Shown here piece by piece: positions 33,735-43,086 of a stretch of DNA of 64,000 nucleotides. Below the pieces are notes generated by a model. That model was not told the DNA's origin, did not search any database, and worked only from the letters and a program-made list of their open reading frames with translations. Origin of the DNA: Kluyvera sp046569695 (GTDB lineage: Bacteria; Pseudomonadota; Gammaproteobacteria; Enterobacterales; Enterobacteriaceae); assembly GCF_046569695.1 (NCBI RefSeq), contig NZ_JBKHUI010000001.1:186001-250000 (forward strand), in the 5' to 3' direction. The translations under genes were made by a program, and so were the position numbers. Position 1 is the first letter of the stretch. Every line of letters begins with the position of its first letter.

Positions 33735-36716
33735 ATGCTGGTCACCCTTTGCGATTACAAACAGAGCGTTACGCTGATTGCCAACAGCGGCGTTCAGTTC
33801 CTCGACTTCGGCCTGAGCCCGCAGGAGTCGCTCCAGCACGGGCGCTTCGTGCGCAAAACCGCCAACGGCCCGCTGCTGCGCCTTGATTATGATGTGGTCA
33901 ACCAACGCTATACCCTGCCTGGTGAACCCGGCCGCTCCCCGGAAGTGGTCAAACCCGAATCGACGCTCGCCCTGCACCACTCGCTGACGCTGCTCGACGG
34001 CGTCTGGCTGCCGCTGCCGTTCCTGCGCTTTAACCCACCGCGCACCTTCGTCGAAGGGCCTGATAACTGGGCGCGCGTGCAGATAAGAAAGCTGGCGGAG
34101 CCGGACAGCGCGGGCAATACCCACCGCGTTACGCTTGCATTCGACAGCCAGATTAGCCCGGATGACGCTACATCGCTCTCCCCGGTGGCGGGCGATCTAC
34201 TGAACGGCACTCGCTTTGCGCTGGCCTGGCGCGACAATGAAATTGCCGATTTCCTCGACCAGACCTGGATTGATGGCTGGCTGCGGGAAGTGTTCCAGCA
34301 AACCACCACTGCCCATGAAACCCGCAGCGAGCGCGACATTGCTCAGGCGCTGCGCAGCTTTGAGTATCAGGGCCACTGGCTGAATATTCTGGCGCTGCTC
34401 GGCGAACAGCTGACGGTACCGGAAATCAAAATGGTCACCGCCACCCTCAGCACGCCAGCCATTCCGGTCGATTTAATTCTCGACGTGGGCAACACCCACA
34501 CCTGCGGCGTGATCATTGAAGACCACGGCGATGCCAACGACGGCCTGCGCCAGACCGCCGAGCTACAGGTGCGTTCACTTAGCGAACCGCAGTACCTGAA
34601 CGAACCGCTGTTTACCAGCCGGGTCGAGTTCTCAGAATCCCGCTTCGGTAAGCAGCATTTTTCGGTGGAAAGCGGACGCGAAGACGCCTTTATCTGGCCG
34701 TCACTGGTGCGCGTGGGCGATGAAGCCCGCAAGCTGGCGATGCAGCGCGCCGGTACCGAAGGCTACAGCGGGATCTCCAGCCCGCGTCGCTATCTGTGGG
34801 ATGAAACGCCGACGGTTCAGGACTGGCGCTTTAGCCAGATGAACAGCAAAACCCAGCGCGAACCGCTGGCGACCGCTTTCCCGCTGATGAACCTGATGAA
34901 CGACGAAGGGCAGCCGCTGTTTACCCTGCCGCCGGATGAACGTATGCCGGTCTTCTCGCCGCAGTACAGTCGCAGCACGCTGATGACCCATATGCTCTGC
35001 GAGCTGCTGGCACAGGCACTGGGGCAAATCAACAGCGTGGCAACCCGTCTGCGCTTGGGCTTCCCGGCCTCGCCGCGCCAGCTGCGTACGCTGATCCTCA
35101 CCCTGCCGTCGGCGATGCCGAAACAGGAGCGCGAAATCTTCCGCCGCCGCATGTTTGAAGCCATTGCGCTGGTGTGGAAAGCCATGGGCTGGCACCCGCA
35201 GGATGATGATTTTGCCAACGTCCGCCTGCAGGAAAAAAGCGTCGTGCCGATCCCGAAAATTCATATGGAGTGGGATGAAGCCAGCTGCGGCCAGCTGGTG
35301 TGGCTGTATAACGAAGCGATTTCCCACTTCGCCGGGCAGACCGAAGCGCTGTTCACCGCGATGGCGCGCCCTGACCGTCAGCCGGAAGTGGGCGAAACCG
35401 CAGGCCGCGCTCTACGCATTGCCTCGTTGGATCTCGGCGGCGGCACCACCGATATGGCGATTGCCGAGTATCAACTGGACGATGGTATTGGCGGTAACGT
35501 CAAAATCACCCCGCAATTGCTGTTCCGCGAAGGCTTTAAAATCGCCGGAGATGACGTGCTGCTGGATATTATTCAGCGCTGCGTTCTCCCTGCACTGCAA
35601 ACCCAGCTACAAAAATCCGGCGTCGCCGATGCACAGGCGCTGATGGCTACGCTATTTGGCGATTCCGGCCGCTTAGACACTCAGGCGGTACTGCGTCAGC
35701 AGACAACGCTGCAGCTGTTTATGCCGATTGGACACGCCATTCTCGCCGCATGGGAGAAAAGTGACGTGCAGGACCCGTTGGCCGGGCTGCACGCCACCTT
35801 TGGCGAGCTGTTGTCACAAACGCCAACCCGCAACGTGATGAGCTACGTCGGCCAGGCCATCGAGCATGCGCTGCCCGCCGGGAGCGCACCGTTTGATCTT
35901 CTCGCCGTGCCGCTGGAAGTCACCTTCAGCACTCTTCAATCGGCCATGCTGGCCGGTGAATTTACTCTTGCCGGCCCGCTACATGCGCTGTGTGAAGCCA
36001 TTTCCCACTACAGCTGTGACGTGCTGCTGGTCACCGGGCGACCGGGCTGCCTGCCGGGCGTTCAGGCGCTGATTCGTTATCTGCAGCCGGTGCCGGTGAA
36101 CCGCATGGTGTGGCTGGATAAATATCACGTTCATGAATGGTATCCATTCAGCCAGCAGGGTCGTATCGGCAACCCGAAATCTACCGCCGCCGTCGGCGCG
36201 ATGCTGTGCAGCCTGGCGTTGGATCTGCGTCTGCCGCACTTTAACTTTAAGGCTGCGGATATCGGTGCTTACTCCACCGTGCGCTATCTCGGCGTGCTGG
36301 ATAAAACCGTTAATACCCTTCGCGACGAAAACATCTGGTACCACAACCTTGATCTCGACAAGCCGGGCGCGAAGCTCGACGCCCGCCTGCATTTCCCGCT
36401 GCGCGGTAATGTCACCCTCGGCTTCCGTCAGTTGGCTAACACCCGCTGGCCCGCCACGCCGCTTTATACCCTGAGCATCAACTCACCGGATCTGGCTCGC
36501 GCCATTGCCGGAGACGGCGTACTGCAGGTACGACTCAAGCTTCAGGGCGGCAGCAAAAACGAAGCGCCGCAGGCGTTCGTACTAAGCGATGCGTGGTTGC
36601 AGGACGGTACGCCGGTCTCGCCGGATGCCCTGACCCTGAAGCTAAATACGTTGGCCGACCGCCGTCATAGCGGCAGCCATTACTGGATTGATAGCGGGAG
36701 CGTATTCCTGAAATGA
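33735..36716 (+). CDS. srfB: SrfB, predicted actin/Hsp70-like ATPase of srfABC
   Basis: 993 residues. Three motifs of the ASKHA (actin/Hsp70/sugar kinase) superfamily appear in order: phosphate-1 like D250-V-G-N with T-H-T-C-G after it, phosphate-2 like D566-L-G-G-G-T-T-D573, and an adenosine-type motif V766-T-G-R-P-G-C-L-P-G-V-Q777. The region before residue 240 and the insert between phosphate-1 and phosphate-2 are much longer than in Hsp70. It belongs to the SrfB family named in Salmonella. The ATPase role is inferred from motifs. It overlaps srfC by 4 bp. Confidence 0.88.
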   Translation: MLVTLCDYKQSVTLIANSGVQFLDFGLSPQESLQHGRFVRKTANGPLLRLDYDVVNQRYTLPGEPGRSPEVVKPESTLALHHSLTLLDGVWLPLPFLRFNPPRTFVEGPDNWARVQIRKLAEPDSAGNTHRVTLAFDSQISPDDATSLSPVAGDLLNGTRFALAWRDNEIADFLDQTWIDGWLREVFQQTTTAHETRSERDIAQALRSFEYQGHWLNILALLGEQLTVPEIKMVTATLSTPAIPVDLILDVGNTHTCGVIIEDHGDANDGLRQTAELQVRSLSEPQYLNEPLFTSRVEFSESRFGKQHFSVESGREDAFIWPSLVRVGDEARKLAMQRAGTEGYSGISSPRRYLWDETPTVQDWRFSQMNSKTQREPLATAFPLMNLMNDEGQPLFTLPPDERMPVFSPQYSRSTLMTHMLCELLAQALGQINSVATRLRLGFPASPRQLRTLILTLPSAMPKQEREIFRRRMFEAIALVWKAMGWHPQDDDFANVRLQEKSVVPIPKIHMEWDEASCGQLVWLYNEAISHFAGQTEALFTAMARPDRQPEVGETAGRALRIASLDLGGGTTDMAIAEYQLDDGIGGNVKITPQLLFREGFKIAGDDVLLDIIQRCVLPALQTQLQKSGVADAQALMATLFGDSGRLDTQAVLRQQTTLQLFMPIGHAILAAWEKSDVQDPLAGLHATFGELLSQTPTRNVMSYVGQAIEHALPAGSAPFDLLAVPLEVTFSTLQSAMLAGEFTLAGPLHALCEAISHYSCDVLLVTGRPGCLPGVQALIRYLQPVPVNRMVWLDKYHVHEWYPFSQQGRIGNPKSTAAVGAMLCSLALDLRLPHFNFKAADIGAYSTVRYLGVLDKTVNTLRDENIWYHNLDLDKPGAKLDARLHFPLRGNVTLGFRQLANTRWPATPLYTLSINSPDLARAIAGDGVLQVRLKLQGGSKNEAPQAFVLSDAWLQDGTPVSPDALTLKLNTLADRRHSGSHYWIDSGSVFLK

Positions 36717-38836
36717 CCACTGTAAACGCTGTAATGGACTGGCTCGCCACGGAGCGACACGCGCACCCGGCGCTGGATGATGACGCCGACGCCCTGCTTA
36801 TTCGCCTGCTCGCCCTCGACGCGCAGCAGCAAACCCACCAACTGGCGCTTAACTGCCGCGCCAGCATTGCGCTGTTCGGCCATTCGCAGCCCTCAAAAGC
36901 ACACCTGCTGCGTACGCTGTGCGGCAGCGGCGAAGGCCGCTTAACGGTGCAGAGCGGCAGCAAAACGCTCGACTATTTTAGCCATATCAACCCCGGTCAT
37001 AGCCTGACCCAAATGGCGCTGCGCTTTAGCCGCGACCAGTCCACGCCGGATGATGCTTTTCCACTGCGCCTGAAATTGATGCGCGAAGCGGAGCTGGTGC
37101 AGCTGTTTATCGCCCATGCCTGGCAGCGCGGTGATATTCGTCCGCCGGACAGCAGCGTGATTGCCGAACGCCTGAGCGGCTGGCAGAGCCTGCGCCAGCC
37201 GCAGCCGGTTCCCGGGCTGACCGCTACCGATATCGCCGCCATCAGCCGCTTCTGGCGCGATACCTTGCCTGGCAACTATCAGCAGATTGACGATGCGTTG
37301 TGGTATCAGTTTGCCCATCTGCTGCCGTCGCTGGATCTCAGCGCCCGCGCCCGCGCCTGGTCACTGCTGTGGGGTGAACAGCAGGAGTTAACCCAGCAAT
37401 GGCTGACGCTTGCGCACACGCTGCATCAGCTCGGCAACCGCCGGGAAGTGATGGCACCGCTGAGCCTGCTGGTTGATGCTTTTACCCTGCCAATGGACGC
37501 CTTCTTAACACCGGGTGGCAACAGTGACGACGCGGTATTGGTGCACCCGCTGACTCGCGATGGCTACCAGAATGCGGTGAGCGTGCCGGTTGCCACACTC
37601 GCGCAGCTGACGCTGGAACTGGTGCTCAGTACCGAACACGGCGTGCTGGATAACGTGGATATCATCGACATTCCCGTGCCGCCACTCACCGATGAGACGC
37701 CGTTGTGGTCCAGCAAATGCCGCTGGCTGCTCGACTACTATCGCCAGCAGCAGCAGCCGGATATCCTGCTCGCCTGCAACGCCACGGCGCAGCGCAGCGC
37801 GATCCCATCGTCTGCCAAAACCCTGCTGCGCTGGGTGAATGAAACCCAGCCGGTGCAGGAAAATAAGCTGCCGGGGCTGGTATGGGCGATTACGCCGGAG
37901 GACGATCGTTTCATCCACAAACGTCATTTTGATGAAGCCATTCAGCAACTGGTCGGTAAACCGGGCCAGCACTGGGGCACCCTGCAGGCGCTGGATCACA
38001 GTAGCTTGCAGCGCCTGATGGAGTGGCTGTCGCAGGCTTCGCAGCCGGAATTACGCCAGCGTCGCTTTGCGGCCATCAGTCACGTCCGTCAACAACAGCT
38101 GCGGACGCTATGCCAGCCGCTATTGGCACCAGCGCAGCCGGATAAGGCGCGCGTAGAGACCATGATTCGCGAACTGCAAACCCACGCTGCCCGCCACGGC
38201 GAACTGCTGGAAAGCCTGTTACCTGAACTGGCGGCATTCGATGCACTTTGCCAGGTTCAGCAGCAGCGCGAGGAAAAAGTGAGCGGCCTGTTTAACGACG
38301 CGGTCGACCTGTTTGCCGCGCCGGAGGCCATCGCGTCAAACCCGCTGACGCATCAGGATAATGGTTCGCAGGCCTATGCGCTGTGGTGCAAACACCTGCG
38401 CCAGTGGAGCCGCCAGCCGCATGCGCTGCTCAGCAGCGACACGCAACAGCAGCTGGCATTGTCTCTGCTGGTAGCCAGCCAGCGCCTGTCGCTGGCGCAG
38501 CAGCTACGACGCGCCAGCGCCGAGCAACAGGCCGGTGCGGCCCAGCTTCGCGCGATTATCGGTAACTTTATCAACTGGCTGGGCTATGCAGAACAGCCGG
38601 TGGCACAGCGCCCCGCCAGCCGTATTGCGAAAGGCAGCGCTATTTTCGTTCAACCGACAGCAGCGTCCCGCACGCGCTTGACCCAGCTTGGCGAACAGCC
38701 GGTCCACGCCGCCACCCGCTACGTCTATGACTGGCTGGTCGCGCTTTACGCCCGCAGCACCGATCCGGGTGACGCGGTCAATCTACTGGCATTACGCGAC
38801 GACGCGCAGCAACGCCTGCACGCACTTCTCAAGTAA
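36713..38836 (+). CDS. srfC: SrfC, protein with a degenerate P-loop, srfABC operon
   Basis: 707 residues. Near the N-terminus ALFGHSQPSKAHLLRTL (G56 to K62) resembles a Walker A loop in which the second Gly and the Ser/Thr are replaced (Q-P-S-K-A for the usual x-x-G-K-S/T). D316-I-I-D319-I-P is a possible switch/Walker B element. The C-terminal half is helical and rich in Gln (QVQQQREEKVSGLFNDAVDLF). The layout resembles a degenerate dynamin-like or GTPase family, which is inference. It belongs to the SrfC/Virul_Fac family. Its start overlaps srfB (ATGA). Confidence 0.82.
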   Translation: MTTVNAVMDWLATERHAHPALDDDADALLIRLLALDAQQQTHQLALNCRASIALFGHSQPSKAHLLRTLCGSGEGRLTVQSGSKTLDYFSHINPGHSLTQMALRFSRDQSTPDDAFPLRLKLMREAELVQLFIAHAWQRGDIRPPDSSVIAERLSGWQSLRQPQPVPGLTATDIAAISRFWRDTLPGNYQQIDDALWYQFAHLLPSLDLSARARAWSLLWGEQQELTQQWLTLAHTLHQLGNRREVMAPLSLLVDAFTLPMDAFLTPGGNSDDAVLVHPLTRDGYQNAVSVPVATLAQLTLELVLSTEHGVLDNVDIIDIPVPPLTDETPLWSSKCRWLLDYYRQQQQPDILLACNATAQRSAIPSSAKTLLRWVNETQPVQENKLPGLVWAITPEDDRFIHKRHFDEAIQQLVGKPGQHWGTLQALDHSSLQRLMEWLSQASQPELRQRRFAAISHVRQQQLRTLCQPLLAPAQPDKARVETMIRELQTHAARHGELLESLLPELAAFDALCQVQQQREEKVSGLFNDAVDLFAAPEAIASNPLTHQDNGSQAYALWCKHLRQWSRQPHALLSSDTQQQLALSLLVASQRLSLAQQLRRASAEQQAGAAQLRAIIGNFINWLGYAEQPVAQRPASRIAKGSAIFVQPTAASRTRLTQLGEQPVHAATRYVYDWLVALYARSTDPGDAVNLLALRDDAQQRLHALLK

Positions 38837-38967
38837 CCCTCGGCGGCACAAGGATGTGAACCGCTTTCAAAAGCTGAAAAAAAGCGTGCGAAATCCGCCT
38901 GATGGATATTCAACCTGCCGACGCCTCTTTACACTCGATGGATAACCCGAGTCGATAAGAGGCTGCC

Positions 38968-40401
38968 ATGACCATCACCTGTACCCTGTTTATTCACGGC
39001 GAAGCGTGTGCTGCGCAAAACGCCGCCACCTTTACCCGTCAGAACCCGGTGACCCAAACCATCGCCAGCGTAGCCCCCGCCGCCACGCTGACCGATGCCG
39101 CCCGTACCGCCGATGCCGCCGCCGCGGCGTTCCCGCACTGGCGCGACACACCTCCCGGTGAACGTCGTCGATTGCTGCTGGCCGCCGCCGATGAGCTGGA
39201 AAAACGCAGCGAGCAGTTTATCGCCGCCATGAATGCTGAAACGGGTGCCACGCCGCAGTGGGCCGGGTTTAACGTCCATCTCGGGGCCGATATTCTGCGT
39301 GAAGCGGCGGCGTTAACCACGCAGATTGACGGTCAGGTTATCCCCTCAAATATTCCCGGCAATCTGGCGATGGCTACTCGTCAGGGCGCTGGCGTGGTGC
39401 TCGGCATGGCGCCGTGGAACGCGCCGATTATTCTGGCGGTGCGCGCCATCGCCACGCCGCTGGCCTGCGGCAATACGGTGATCCTCAAAGGTTCTGAACT
39501 GTCGCCCGCCACCCAAGGGTTGATTATCGATTCCCTGGCGGCGGCGGGCTTCCCGGCGGGGGTGGTGAACTATCTGACCTGCGCCCCGCAGGATGCGCCC
39601 GTTCTGGTTGAAACCCTTATCGCTCACCCCGGCGTGCGGCGGATTAACTTCACCGGCTCAACGCCGGTTGGGCGCATTATTGCCCAAACCTGCGCCAAAT
39701 ATCTCAAGCCGGTAGTGCTGGAATTAGGTGGCAAAGCGCCGCTGCTGGTGCTCGACGACGCCGATATTGACCAGGCCGCCGCCGGAGCGACCTTCGGCGC
39801 GTTTGCCAACGCCGGGCAGATTTGCATGTCGACCGAGCGCATTATCGTTGAACAGGCGATTGCCGGGCCGTTTATTGACGCACTGGTTAAACGGGTGAAC
39901 GGCTTGCCGGATGGGCTGTTAGGGTCGGTGGTCGATAAGAAAACCGTGGATCGCTGCAATGCGCTGATAGACGACGCACTGGCACACGGCGCGACGCTGC
40001 TGACCGGCGGAAAAGCGGATTCAACGTTGATGTCGGCAACGCTGCTGGACGGCGTCACGCCCGCCATGCGCATTTGGCATGAAGAGTCTTTCGGCCCGGT
40101 AAAAGCGGTGATTCGCGCGGCCGATGAGCAGGACGCGGTACGGATTGCCAACGATAGCGCCTACGGCTTGTCGTCGGCGGTCTACAGTCGCGATACCGCG
40201 CGGGCATGGAACGTGGCGCAGAATCTGCAAACGGGGATCTGCCACATTAACGGCCCGACGGTACATGATGAAGCCCAGATGCCGTTCGGCGGCACCAAAG
40301 ATTCCGGCTACGGCCGCTTTGGCGGGCGAGCTGGGATCCATGAGTTCACTGAGCTGCGCTGGGTTACGATGCAGACGCAGCCACGACGGTTACCTTTCTG
40401 A
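38968..40401 (+). CDS. Aldehyde dehydrogenase, vanillin/salicylaldehyde dehydrogenase-like
   Basis: 477 residues of the NAD(P)+ aldehyde dehydrogenase family. Motifs are APWNAPIILAVRA, FTGSTPVGRIIAQ, the catalytic base in LELGGKAPL and the nucleophile in NAGQICMSTER. GQICMSTE and CHINGPTVHDEAQMPFGG are typical of vanillin and salicylaldehyde dehydrogenases. Vanillate would be demethylated to protocatechuate, the feed for the pca genes 1.5 kb away, so the assignment fits the context. The true substrate is not proven. A long palindrome follows the stop. Confidence 0.85.
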   Translation: MTITCTLFIHGEACAAQNAATFTRQNPVTQTIASVAPAATLTDAARTADAAAAAFPHWRDTPPGERRRLLLAAADELEKRSEQFIAAMNAETGATPQWAGFNVHLGADILREAAALTTQIDGQVIPSNIPGNLAMATRQGAGVVLGMAPWNAPIILAVRAIATPLACGNTVILKGSELSPATQGLIIDSLAAAGFPAGVVNYLTCAPQDAPVLVETLIAHPGVRRINFTGSTPVGRIIAQTCAKYLKPVVLELGGKAPLLVLDDADIDQAAAGATFGAFANAGQICMSTERIIVEQAIAGPFIDALVKRVNGLPDGLLGSVVDKKTVDRCNALIDDALAHGATLLTGGKADSTLMSATLLDGVTPAMRIWHEESFGPVKAVIRAADEQDAVRIANDSAYGLSSAVYSRDTARAWNVAQNLQTGICHINGPTVHDEAQMPFGGTKDSGYGRFGGRAGIHEFTELRWVTMQTQPRRLPF

Positions 40402-40414
40402 CCCGCGGCGATCC

Positions 40415-40471
40415 CGGCTGCGCCTCGTCCGGGCTACATGCTCATGATGTAGCCCGGACGAGGCGCAGCCG
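40415..40471. repeat. Long perfect palindrome (REP-like) after the aldehyde dehydrogenase
   Basis: 25-bp perfect arms, 40415-40439 and 40447-40471, with a 7-base loop. The arms start CGGCTGCGCC and include GTAGCCCGGACGAGGCGC, which is REP-type sequence. It sits between two convergent genes, where it can act as a transcript end or mRNA stabiliser. Confidence 0.88.
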
Positions 40472-40491
40472 ACTCCGTGTAGACACTGGCG

Positions 40492-41739
40492 CTATTTCTC
40501 CCAGCGCGTATTCCTCTCCCACAAACGGTTGAAATTCACATCGTTAAGCTGCCGTGAACTCTCCGCATTTGCCTTATACGGCCTCGCCGTGGTTGCCGCC
40601 GCGCCCCACGGCGACAGCGCATCGTAGCCGCTATCGACGGTGCTATCGACAATCAACGCCTGACCGTTCGCCGTTTTACCCGGCAGGTAGCCCGTTTTAC
40701 CAGCGCCCTGATCCCACGCGCGACCCAGTTTGGCCTTAAACGTGCCTTTATACCCTTCGTCGGTGGTAAAGCGGCTGTTCTTCACCAGGAAACCGTACGG
40801 ATTATCCGGCAACGTATTGGGGGCCAGCACGTAGGCTTCCGGCGAGCGACGGCTGGAAACCGTGTGGAAATGCACCCGGTCGAACACCACGTTGGCGCGG
40901 CCAAACACATAATCCACGTCCCCTTCAACGTAGCTGTCCTCAACAAGTACGCGATAAAGACGATCGGTCAGCGCATCATTTTTACGGTCGCTGATATTGA
41001 GATACAGCGTATCCTGACGCCCCAGCAGACGCACGCGCTGGAGCTGAATGCGATCGCCATCGGTGCGCAGTGCCACGCCCTGATGGGTGCCGCCGTCTAG
41101 CGTATCCAGCAGGCTGTTAGCGATAGTCAGGTTGTAGAGCTGCAAATCATGGCTTTGCGCCCAGAACACGGCGGCGCAGTTGGTGCCTATCAGCGCACTG
41201 GTTCTGCCAGCGCAGAGCGCATACTGATAATAGGCCGCAGAGCCTGGCGGATAGCGGTTGGCGTTGACGATTTCACGATATTTTGCCGGACTGAACTGCG
41301 AGTCCAGCGCGAACTCGATGCGCACCGCGTCGGCCTGTTCACCAGTACCAAAAAGGGTGATAGGCGGCGCATCGTCGGGAATATAAACCGTGCCGGTATA
41401 GACACCGGGATCGATTCGGATATAGAGACGCTCGTGGCCTTTGTGTTGGGCGATGGCGGCATCAATCGCCTGCTGAATATCGCTAAAAGGCGCACCGGAC
41501 TTCGCTACCCGCCACGGGGTATCGTTATCGGGAACGATCGGCTTGGGCTGCCAGGGGCCCTGAAGATGGTTGAGCATTCCGCCGCGAGCAAAGTAGTTTT
41601 CGGCGGTATAGATGGAAGCTTCCTGCGCCGTCAGCTGCGGCCTGGTGACGGTGCCGGTTGACGAGGAAGCGACGCAGCCCTGCAGCACCAGCGGCATACA
41701 GAGCAGCGTCGACATTCCTGGGTAACGTAGTCTTGTCAT
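40492..41739 (-). CDS. Lipoprotein pectinesterase-family protein (YbhC/PemB-like)
   Basis: 415 residues from ATG 41739 (MTRLRYPGM). Lipobox VLQGC indicates an outer-membrane lipoprotein. Pectin methylesterase motifs are present in order: GVYTGTVYI, QGVALR, GRQDTLYL, DVDYVFG (with the catalytic Asp) and KLGRAWD. It is similar to E. coli YbhC (427 residues) and to PemB of Dickeya. Some YbhC proteins have been assigned acyl-CoA thioesterase activity, so pectin demethylation is likely but not proven. An ERIC element ends 21 bp before its start. Confidence 0.86.
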   Translation of the reverse strand: MTRLRYPGMSTLLCMPLVLQGCVASSSTGTVTRPQLTAQEASIYTAENYFARGGMLNHLQGPWQPKPIVPDNDTPWRVAKSGAPFSDIQQAIDAAIAQHKGHERLYIRIDPGVYTGTVYIPDDAPPITLFGTGEQADAVRIEFALDSQFSPAKYREIVNANRYPPGSAAYYQYALCAGRTSALIGTNCAAVFWAQSHDLQLYNLTIANSLLDTLDGGTHQGVALRTDGDRIQLQRVRLLGRQDTLYLNISDRKNDALTDRLYRVLVEDSYVEGDVDYVFGRANVVFDRVHFHTVSSRRSPEAYVLAPNTLPDNPYGFLVKNSRFTTDEGYKGTFKAKLGRAWDQGAGKTGYLPGKTANGQALIVDSTVDSGYDALSPWGAAATTARPYKANAESSRQLNDVNFNRLWERNTRWEK

Positions 41740-41760
41740 CGGTTCTCCATTATCAACGTT

Positions 41761-41885
41761 ATACACTTCATCCTTCAAGCCGCCTCGGCGTTGGCTGCGC
41801 TCACTCACCCCAGCCACTGACTTTAGTCAGCTCCTGGGGATTCACTCCCTTGCCGCCTTGATGCAACTTGAAAGAATTTGTGTAT
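41761..41885. repeat. ERIC (IRU) element
   Basis: 125 bp bounded by terminal repeats ATACAC (41761) and GTGTAT (to 41885). The core has CTCACCCCAG and CTCCTGGGGATTCAC, the classic ERIC primer sites. It lies immediately upstream of the pectinesterase gene on its promoter side and would be partly transcribed into its leader. Confidence 0.92.
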
Positions 41886-41942
41886 AAATAGAAAAAGATT
41901 ACCGATAATAATGGAACTACGTTTTATTTTTTCACTTCACGA

Positions 41943-42332
41943 TCACGCTTTCTCCGCATCAACCTCATCAAACACCTGCTGAGCCAAATGCATGGTGGCA
42001 TTTGCCGCAGGTAAACCGCAGTAAAGCGCCGAGTGCATAATTAACTCTTTCAGCTCATCGCGGGTAACGCCGTTATTAAACGACGCGCGCAGATGCATTT
42101 TCAGTTCGGCTTCACGGTTCAGCGCAATCAGCATAGCGATGGTGATCATGCTGCGCGTGTGGTGATCCAGCCCCGGACGGGTCCAGGTTTCGCCCCAGGC
42201 GTAGCGCGTGATAAAGTCCTGAAACTCTTCGTTTAACGGTGAAAGTTTCGCCACGGTGCGGTCAACATGGGCATCACCCAACACTTTCCGTCGTACCGCC
42301 ATTCCCTGCCGATAACGTTCGTTATCCGCCAT
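41943..42332 (-). CDS. pcaC: 4-Carboxymuconolactone decarboxylase PcaC
   Basis: 129 residues from ATG 42332. Decarboxylates 4-carboxymuconolactone to 3-oxoadipate enol-lactone. AhpD-like all-helical fold: KLSPLNEEFQDFITRYAWGETWTRPGLD, then IALNREAELKMHLRAS and the conserved GVTRDELKELIMHSALYCGLPAA with its histidine. Last gene of pcaIJFBDC, overlapping pcaD by 11 bp. Confidence 0.94.
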   Translation of the reverse strand: MADNERYRQGMAVRRKVLGDAHVDRTVAKLSPLNEEFQDFITRYAWGETWTRPGLDHHTRSMITIAMLIALNREAELKMHLRASFNNGVTRDELKELIMHSALYCGLPAANATMHLAQQVFDEVDAEKA

Positions 42333-43086
42333 GATTCCTCCGTAAAAACGCGACCAGCGCGGCGTTAAATTCACCGCGGGCTTCAATATTCGAGAGATGC
42401 GAGGCCGGAAGCTCTACCTGGAACGCGCCGTCTATTTGCTGATGCAGATAGTCGGCATCATCCACGGTGGTGACCGGGTCATACTCACCAGCGATGATCA
42501 GCATCGGCACGGTAATCGCCGCCACTTCTGCCCGCAGATCCGCCGCCGCAAGCGCGTCGCAGCATTCGGCATAACCTTCGGCATCGGACTCAGCCAGTTG
42601 ATGGCAAAGCGGTTCAACTATCGCCGCCTCATGCTGACGAAACGCCGGGGTAAACCAGCGGTCGGCGGAACCGGCTGCCACTACGCCCATTCCTTCGCTG
42701 CGCACGGTGCGCGCACGGGAGAGCCAGCCTGCCTGTTCGCCAATCTTCGCGGCGGTGTTAGCCACCGCAATGGCGTCAAAACGCTCCGGCGCGAAGCGTG
42801 CCAGCCACAGCCCAGTCAGGCCCCCCATCGAAATACCGCAGAAGCTGGCGCGGTCGATATTCAGGTGATCGAGCAGCGAAATAACGTCTTCTCCGAGTTG
42901 TGACAGTGTCACCTTTCCACGTTTGGTCGTTTGCCCATGACCGTGCGTATCGTAGCGCAGTACGCGGAAGTATTCGGTCAGCGCGGGCATTTGCGCGTCC
43001 CACATGGAGAGCGTGGTGCCCAGTGAGTTTGATAACACCAGTACCGGTGCCTTTTCCGGTCCGTCGAGTCGATAATGGATATTCAT
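42322..43086 (-). CDS. pcaD: 3-Oxoadipate enol-lactonase PcaD
   Basis: 254 residues, hydrolyses 3-oxoadipate enol-lactone to 3-oxoadipate. Alpha/beta hydrolase: LVLSNSLGTTL near residue 17-27 holds the oxyanion loop, FCGISMGGLTG the serine nucleophile, and GEYDPVT the aspartate, with the histidine in ASHLSNI. It overlaps pcaB by 4 bp and pcaC by 11 bp, so translation is coupled. Confidence 0.94.
   Translation of the reverse strand: MNIHYRLDGPEKAPVLVLSNSLGTTLSMWDAQMPALTEYFRVLRYDTHGHGQTTKRGKVTLSQLGEDVISLLDHLNIDRASFCGISMGGLTGLWLARFAPERFDAIAVANTAAKIGEQAGWLSRARTVRSEGMGVVAAGSADRWFTPAFRQHEAAIVEPLCHQLAESDAEGYAECCDALAAADLRAEVAAITVPMLIIAGEYDPVTTVDDADYLHQQIDGAFQVELPASHLSNIEARGEFNAALVAFLRRNHGG

Noticed and set aside
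33159..34124. 321-codon minus-strand frame across srfA-srfB
   Set aside because: Antisense to two genes with clear motifs and overlapping the short srfA-srfB gap; no start context.
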